A DNA stretch of 12,694 nucleotides, taken from assembly GCA_039715055.1 (NCBI GenBank), contig JBDLID010000090.1, forward strand, positions 1-12,694, read 5' to 3'. Of the stretch, positions 10,313 through 12,694 are shown piece by piece. A program made the position numbers and the translations under genes. Each line of letters starts with the position of its first letter. Position 1 is the first letter of the stretch. This stretch comes from JBDLID01 sp039715055 (GTDB lineage: Bacteria > Desulfobacterota > Desulfobulbia > Desulfobulbales > Desulfocapsaceae). The notes under the pieces were generated by a model that had not been told where the DNA came from, did no database searches, and worked only from the letters and a program-made list of their open reading frames with translations.

Positions 10313-11413
10313 TTATGGATTTGTCTGGAGGTAGGTCTGATAGGTCTGCTCTATCCCCTGTTCCAGGGTAAGAGATGGCTGCCAGCCAAGACTTGAGAGC
10401 CGCGAGGTGTCCAGCAGTTTTTGAGGGGTTCCATCGGGTTTGTCTGAGTCGTACACGGTTTCCCCGGTAAAACCGATAACGTCACAGACCATACGGGCCA
10501 CTTCGGAAATGGTGTGGTCGCTGCCGAGGCCGACATTGACAAAGGAAGGGTTGGAAAGAGCTGACGGCAGTGCCGGGTCCGGGGTGAAACAATCCTGGTC
10601 CAGCCCCATGACATGGACACAGGCCCTGGCCATGTCATCCACATGGAGGAACTCCCTCCGGGCCGTACCGGTTCCCCAGAGCATTACAGCCGGATTAACA
10701 TTTTCAAGCAGCCGGGACGAATCGGCTGACAAGCCGATGGCCTCTTTGATGTCAGCGGGTATTGTGCCGTAATGTGACTCATCTTTTTGGATACCGCCGA
10801 GGTCACTCCCCATGGCCAGTTTCGCCAGATGATATTTACGAATCATTGCCGGCAGGACATGGGAATTTTCAAGATGGTAGTTGTCTCCCGGTCCATACAG
10901 GTTGGTTGGCATCACGGACCGGTAAGCGGTATGGTACTGACGGTTGTAGGACTCGCACATCTTGATTCCGGCAATTTTGGCCACTGCATAGGGTTCATTG
11001 GTCGGCTCAAGCTCACCACTGAGAAGATGCTCCTCCTTCATGGGCTGGGGTGCGAACTTGGGATAGATGCAGGAGCTGCCGAGAAAGAGAAGGTTGGTGA
11101 CTCCTGCCCTCCAGGCCTCGTGAATCACATTGGTCTGGATCATCAGGTTTGTGTAAATGAAATCGGCCGGGTAACTGTTGTTGGCATGGATACCGCCGAC
11201 CCTTGCCGCGGCAAGAATCACATAGTCGATCTGTTCACGGCTGAAAAAATCCCTTACCGCAGACTGGCTGACGAGGTCCAGCTCAGCATGACGCCGGGTA
11301 ACAATTCGCAAGAATCCTATATCGGTCAGCTCCCGTATAATGGCAGAGCCCACCATGCCGCGATGGCCGGCAACAAATATTCTGGATTCCGGGGATAATT
11401 GTGGAGAGCTCAT
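10313..11413 (-). CDS. fcl: GDP-L-fucose synthase (GDP-4-keto-6-deoxy-mannose epimerase/reductase)
   Basis: This cytoplasmic NADPH enzyme turns GDP-4-keto-6-deoxy-D-mannose into GDP-L-fucose for surface polysaccharide. The 366-residue sequence shows the Rossmann motif G-H-R-G-M-V-G (16-22), A-A-A-R-V-G-G-I-H-A-N (68-78), the catalytic G-S-S-C-I-Y-P with Ser113 and Cys115, Tyr142 and Lys146 in P-Y-A-V-A-K, and the His of N-S-H-V-L-P-A (185). R-R-E-F-L-H-V-D-D (252-260) is typical of Fcl. The protein is longer than the usual 320 residues or so because of an insertion of roughly 40 residues (about 200-240, between K-Y-H-L-A-K-L and V-M-L-W-G-T-G). From memory this also occurs in other deltaproteobacterial members. 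No clear ribosome site precedes the ATG at 11413. The adenylyl-sulfate kinase gene ends only 25 bases upstream, so the two form an operon. The matching GDP-mannose dehydratase is not in the window. Confidence 0.93.
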   Translation of the reverse strand: MSSPQLSPESRIFVAGHRGMVGSAIIRELTDIGFLRIVTRRHAELDLVSQSAVRDFFSREQIDYVILAAARVGGIHANNSYPADFIYTNLMIQTNVIHEAWRAGVTNLLFLGSSCIYPKFAPQPMKEEHLLSGELEPTNEPYAVAKIAGIKMCESYNRQYHTAYRSVMPTNLYGPGDNYHLENSHVLPAMIRKYHLAKLAMGSDLGGIQKDESHYGTIPADIKEAIGLSADSSRLLENVNPAVMLWGTGTARREFLHVDDMARACVHVMGLDQDCFTPDPALPSALSNPSFVNVGLGSDHTISEVARMVCDVIGFTGETVYDSDKPDGTPQKLLDTSRLSSLGWQPSLTLEQGIEQTYQTYLQTNP

Positions 11414-11438
11414 TTAACTGTTTAGAGAAGTTTCATTT

Positions 11439-12056
11439 TCAGCGGATGATGACCCCGCGTTCCCGGAGCTCAGTGATGATTTCATTAACACAGTCCCGCA
11501 GCGGCCTGACCCCGGTATCAATGACAATATCAGGATTGCGCGGCTCTTCATAGGGCGACGAGATTCCGGTATAGTTTTCGATCTCCCCGGCCCTCGCCTT
11601 CTTATATAGTCCCTTCACATCGCGCTGTTCACAGATCTCCAGGGGACAGTTGCAGTAGACCTCGATAACATTATCAACACCGATGATCTCCTTGACCATC
11701 TCCCGGTCACTTCGCAGTGGTGAGATAAATGCGGTGAGCGACAGCACGCCGGCGTCAAGAAACAGTTTGACCATTTCAGAAATCCGCCTCAGGTTTTCCC
11801 TGCGATCCTCAGGGCTGAATGACAGATCACCGCACAACCCGTGACGGACATTATCACCGTCAAAGACGTAAGTTCGACAGCCCATAAGATGAAGGCGCTC
11901 TTCCACGGCGTGGGCCAGGGTGGATTTTCCTGAACCGGAGAGACCGGTAAACCAGAGGTTGGTGCTCATGTGGCCGTTGAGGGTCTCACGGCGCGGGCGG
12001 CTTACTGCGGTACGCTGGCGGACGACATCGGGTGATTTTCTGGAGGTATCAATCAT
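11439..12056 (-). CDS. cysC: Adenylyl-sulfate (APS) kinase
   Basis: The enzyme phosphorylates adenosine 5'-phosphosulfate with ATP to give PAPS, the sulfate donor for sulfotransferases and assimilatory PAPS reduction. At 205 residues it has the usual length. Visible motifs are the lead-in L-N-G-H (26-29), P-loop G-L-S-G-S-G-K-S (38-45), F-D-G-D-N-V-R-H-G-L (65-74), the F-I-S-P segment with Ser112 at the position phosphorylated in E. coli CysC, and the lid region G-L-Y-K-K-A-R-A-G (149-157). The ATG at 12056 is kept rather than Met30 because the family begins well before L-N-G-H. No ribosome site is seen. It is the first gene of an operon with GDP-fucose synthase and sits away from sulfate-activation genes, which suggests PAPS for sulfating a glycan rather than for amino acid synthesis. 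That role is inference. Confidence 0.94.
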   Translation of the reverse strand: MIDTSRKSPDVVRQRTAVSRPRRETLNGHMSTNLWFTGLSGSGKSTLAHAVEERLHLMGCRTYVFDGDNVRHGLCGDLSFSPEDRRENLRRISEMVKLFLDAGVLSLTAFISPLRSDREMVKEIIGVDNVIEVYCNCPLEICEQRDVKGLYKKARAGEIENYTGISSPYEEPRNPDIVIDTGVRPLRDCVNEIITELRERGVIIR

Positions 12057-12064
12057 AGCAGTTT

Positions 12065-12093
12065 AATATAAAATGAACTTTGACAGGTCGTAA
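12065..12093 (-). promoter_or_regulatory. Possible promoter giving a near-leaderless cysC message
   Basis: On the minus strand TTACGA (RC of 12088-12093) lies 17 bases before TATATT (RC of 12065-12070, five of six). Transcription would begin within a few bases of the ATG at 12056, which would fit the absence of a ribosome binding site. The -35 match is poor. Confidence 0.25.
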
Positions 12094-12196
12094 CGTTGAA
12101 GAATTGGACCTGAAATCAGATTGTTTTGCAATATCTTTTGGTTCAGAGCTGCCCACACTACCTGGGATGAGCATCGGTCAGCACTCTCTGTTTAAT

Positions 12197-12225
12197 TTGA
12201 CAAGGAGCTTCTTCCGGCGTATTCT
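12197..12225 (+). promoter_or_regulatory. Sigma-70-type promoter for the 4-epimerase gene
   Basis: A perfect -35 box TTGACA (12197-12202) is followed after exactly 17 bases by TATTCT (12220-12225, four of six). Transcription would begin near 12232 and leave a leader of about 40 nt before the ATG at 12272. Confidence 0.6.
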
Positions 12226-12271
12226 TTACGCTTCAGACTTCCTACAATTTTAATTCCGTATTCAATAATCC

Positions 12272-12694
12272 ATGCATATTCTTATCTGCGGCGGAGCCGG
12301 TTATATCGGTTCCCATATGGCAAAGATGCTGGCCGGCTACGGTCATACGGTCACAGTGTTTGACAACCTCTCCACCGGCCACCGGCAGGCAGTGAGGTGG
12401 GGAAACCTGGTTAAAAAGGACCTGCTGCAGCCTGATGCCCTGGACAGCCTGTTTTCAGCAAACAGATTTGATGCGGTGATGCACTTTTCAGCCAAATCAC
12501 TGGTCGGAGAATCCATGACCGACCCCGGCCTCTACTATCGCAACAATGTCACCGGGACCATAAACCTGCTGGAGGCAATGGTCAAGCATGGTGTGAACCG
12601 CTTTATCTTTTCCTCATCAGCTGCCACCTTTGGCAATCCCCAAGCGGAAAAAATCGATGAAACCCATCCCCAGAATCCGATCAACCCCTACGGC
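12272..12694 (+). CDS. galE: UDP-glucose 4-epimerase, 5' part only (cut by the window end)
   Basis: The visible 141 residues are the N-terminal NAD-binding half of a short-chain-dehydrogenase-type sugar epimerase that interconverts UDP-glucose and UDP-galactose. They contain the Rossmann motif G-G-A-G-Y-I-G-S-H (7-15), F-D-N-L-S-T-G-H (about 30-37), the V-M-H-F-S-A segment and the substrate-site S-S-S-A-A-T-F-G. The sequence ends at N-P-Y-G, where the Tyr begins the Y-x-x-x-K catalytic motif, so the second half lies outside. The start at 12272 is the only sensible one, although no ribosome site is apparent. It is divergent from cysC, with 215 bases between them. Other 4-epimerases of the same family (for example UDP-GlcNAc 4-epimerase) cannot be excluded, but D-N-L-S-T-G-H is most typical of GalE. 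Confidence 0.92.
   Translation, partial: MHILICGGAGYIGSHMAKMLAGYGHTVTVFDNLSTGHRQAVRWGNLVKKDLLQPDALDSLFSANRFDAVMHFSAKSLVGESMTDPGLYYRNNVTGTINLLEAMVKHGVNRFIFSSSAATFGNPQAEKIDETHPQNPINPYG

Noticed and set aside
10787..11398. 203-codon plus-strand ORF across the GDP-fucose synthase gene
   Set aside because: It lies wholly antisense to a gene with clear family motifs, lacks a ribosome site and shows no domain-like pattern.

Overview
The window looks like a chromosomal segment of a Gram-negative, sulfur-cycling deltaproteobacterium (Desulfobacterota), most likely close to Desulfobulbales. The grounds are the mid-range base composition, the many exported small proteins, a CNMP-binding/DUF4388 protein, a DsrE-like exported protein, a GDP-fucose synthase with a long insertion, and a cysteine synthase fused to a cysteinyl-tRNA-synthetase-like domain. 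The lineage is an inference from gene content; no marker gene in the window settles it. I see no insertion sequence, phage gene or CRISPR array.

Left part (1-2740). Two plus-strand genes encode exported proteins: a 69-residue small protein and a strongly basic 280-residue protein. They converge on a minus-strand gene for a cyclic-nucleotide-binding-fold/DUF4388 regulator. A tRNA-Arg(TCT) gene follows on the minus strand. A hairpin at 478-507 has its U-tract only on the minus strand, so it would stop transcripts running antisense through the basic-protein gene.

Middle (2741-6353). A well-formed plus-strand promoter and a structured leader precede a two-gene operon for exported proteins: a 119-residue protein whose only cysteine is its last residue, and a DsrE-like protein with the family cysteine. 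This operon converges on a 786-residue minus-strand gene, the most unusual in the window. It is an intact PLP-dependent cysteine synthase joined to a full-length cysteinyl-tRNA-synthetase-like domain that keeps the zinc ligands but has lost the HIGH motif (now Asn-Leu-Ser-Leu) and most of KMSKS (now KMSNE).

Right-middle (6354-9911), all minus strand. In order of decreasing coordinate these are a single ComEA-like helix-hairpin-helix exported protein, then a tight three-gene operon (membrane-anchored SurA-N-like chaperone, two-TM HAMP protein with no output domain, membrane-anchored HExxH metallopeptidase), then a DUF721/DciA-like protein. The three-gene operon reads as an envelope protein-handling module, with a good promoter upstream and a 4-bp start/stop overlap between its first two genes.

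Right end (10313-12694). This looks like the edge of a surface-polysaccharide locus: GDP-L-fucose synthase and adenylyl-sulfate kinase on the minus strand, and divergently a UDP-glucose 4-epimerase cut by the window end. The sugar-nucleotide enzymes beside a PAPS-making kinase suggest a fucose-containing, possibly sulfated, glycan.

The best candidate for something undescribed is the cysteine synthase/pseudo-CysRS fusion. The exported DsrE-like plus C-terminal-Cys pair beside it comes second.
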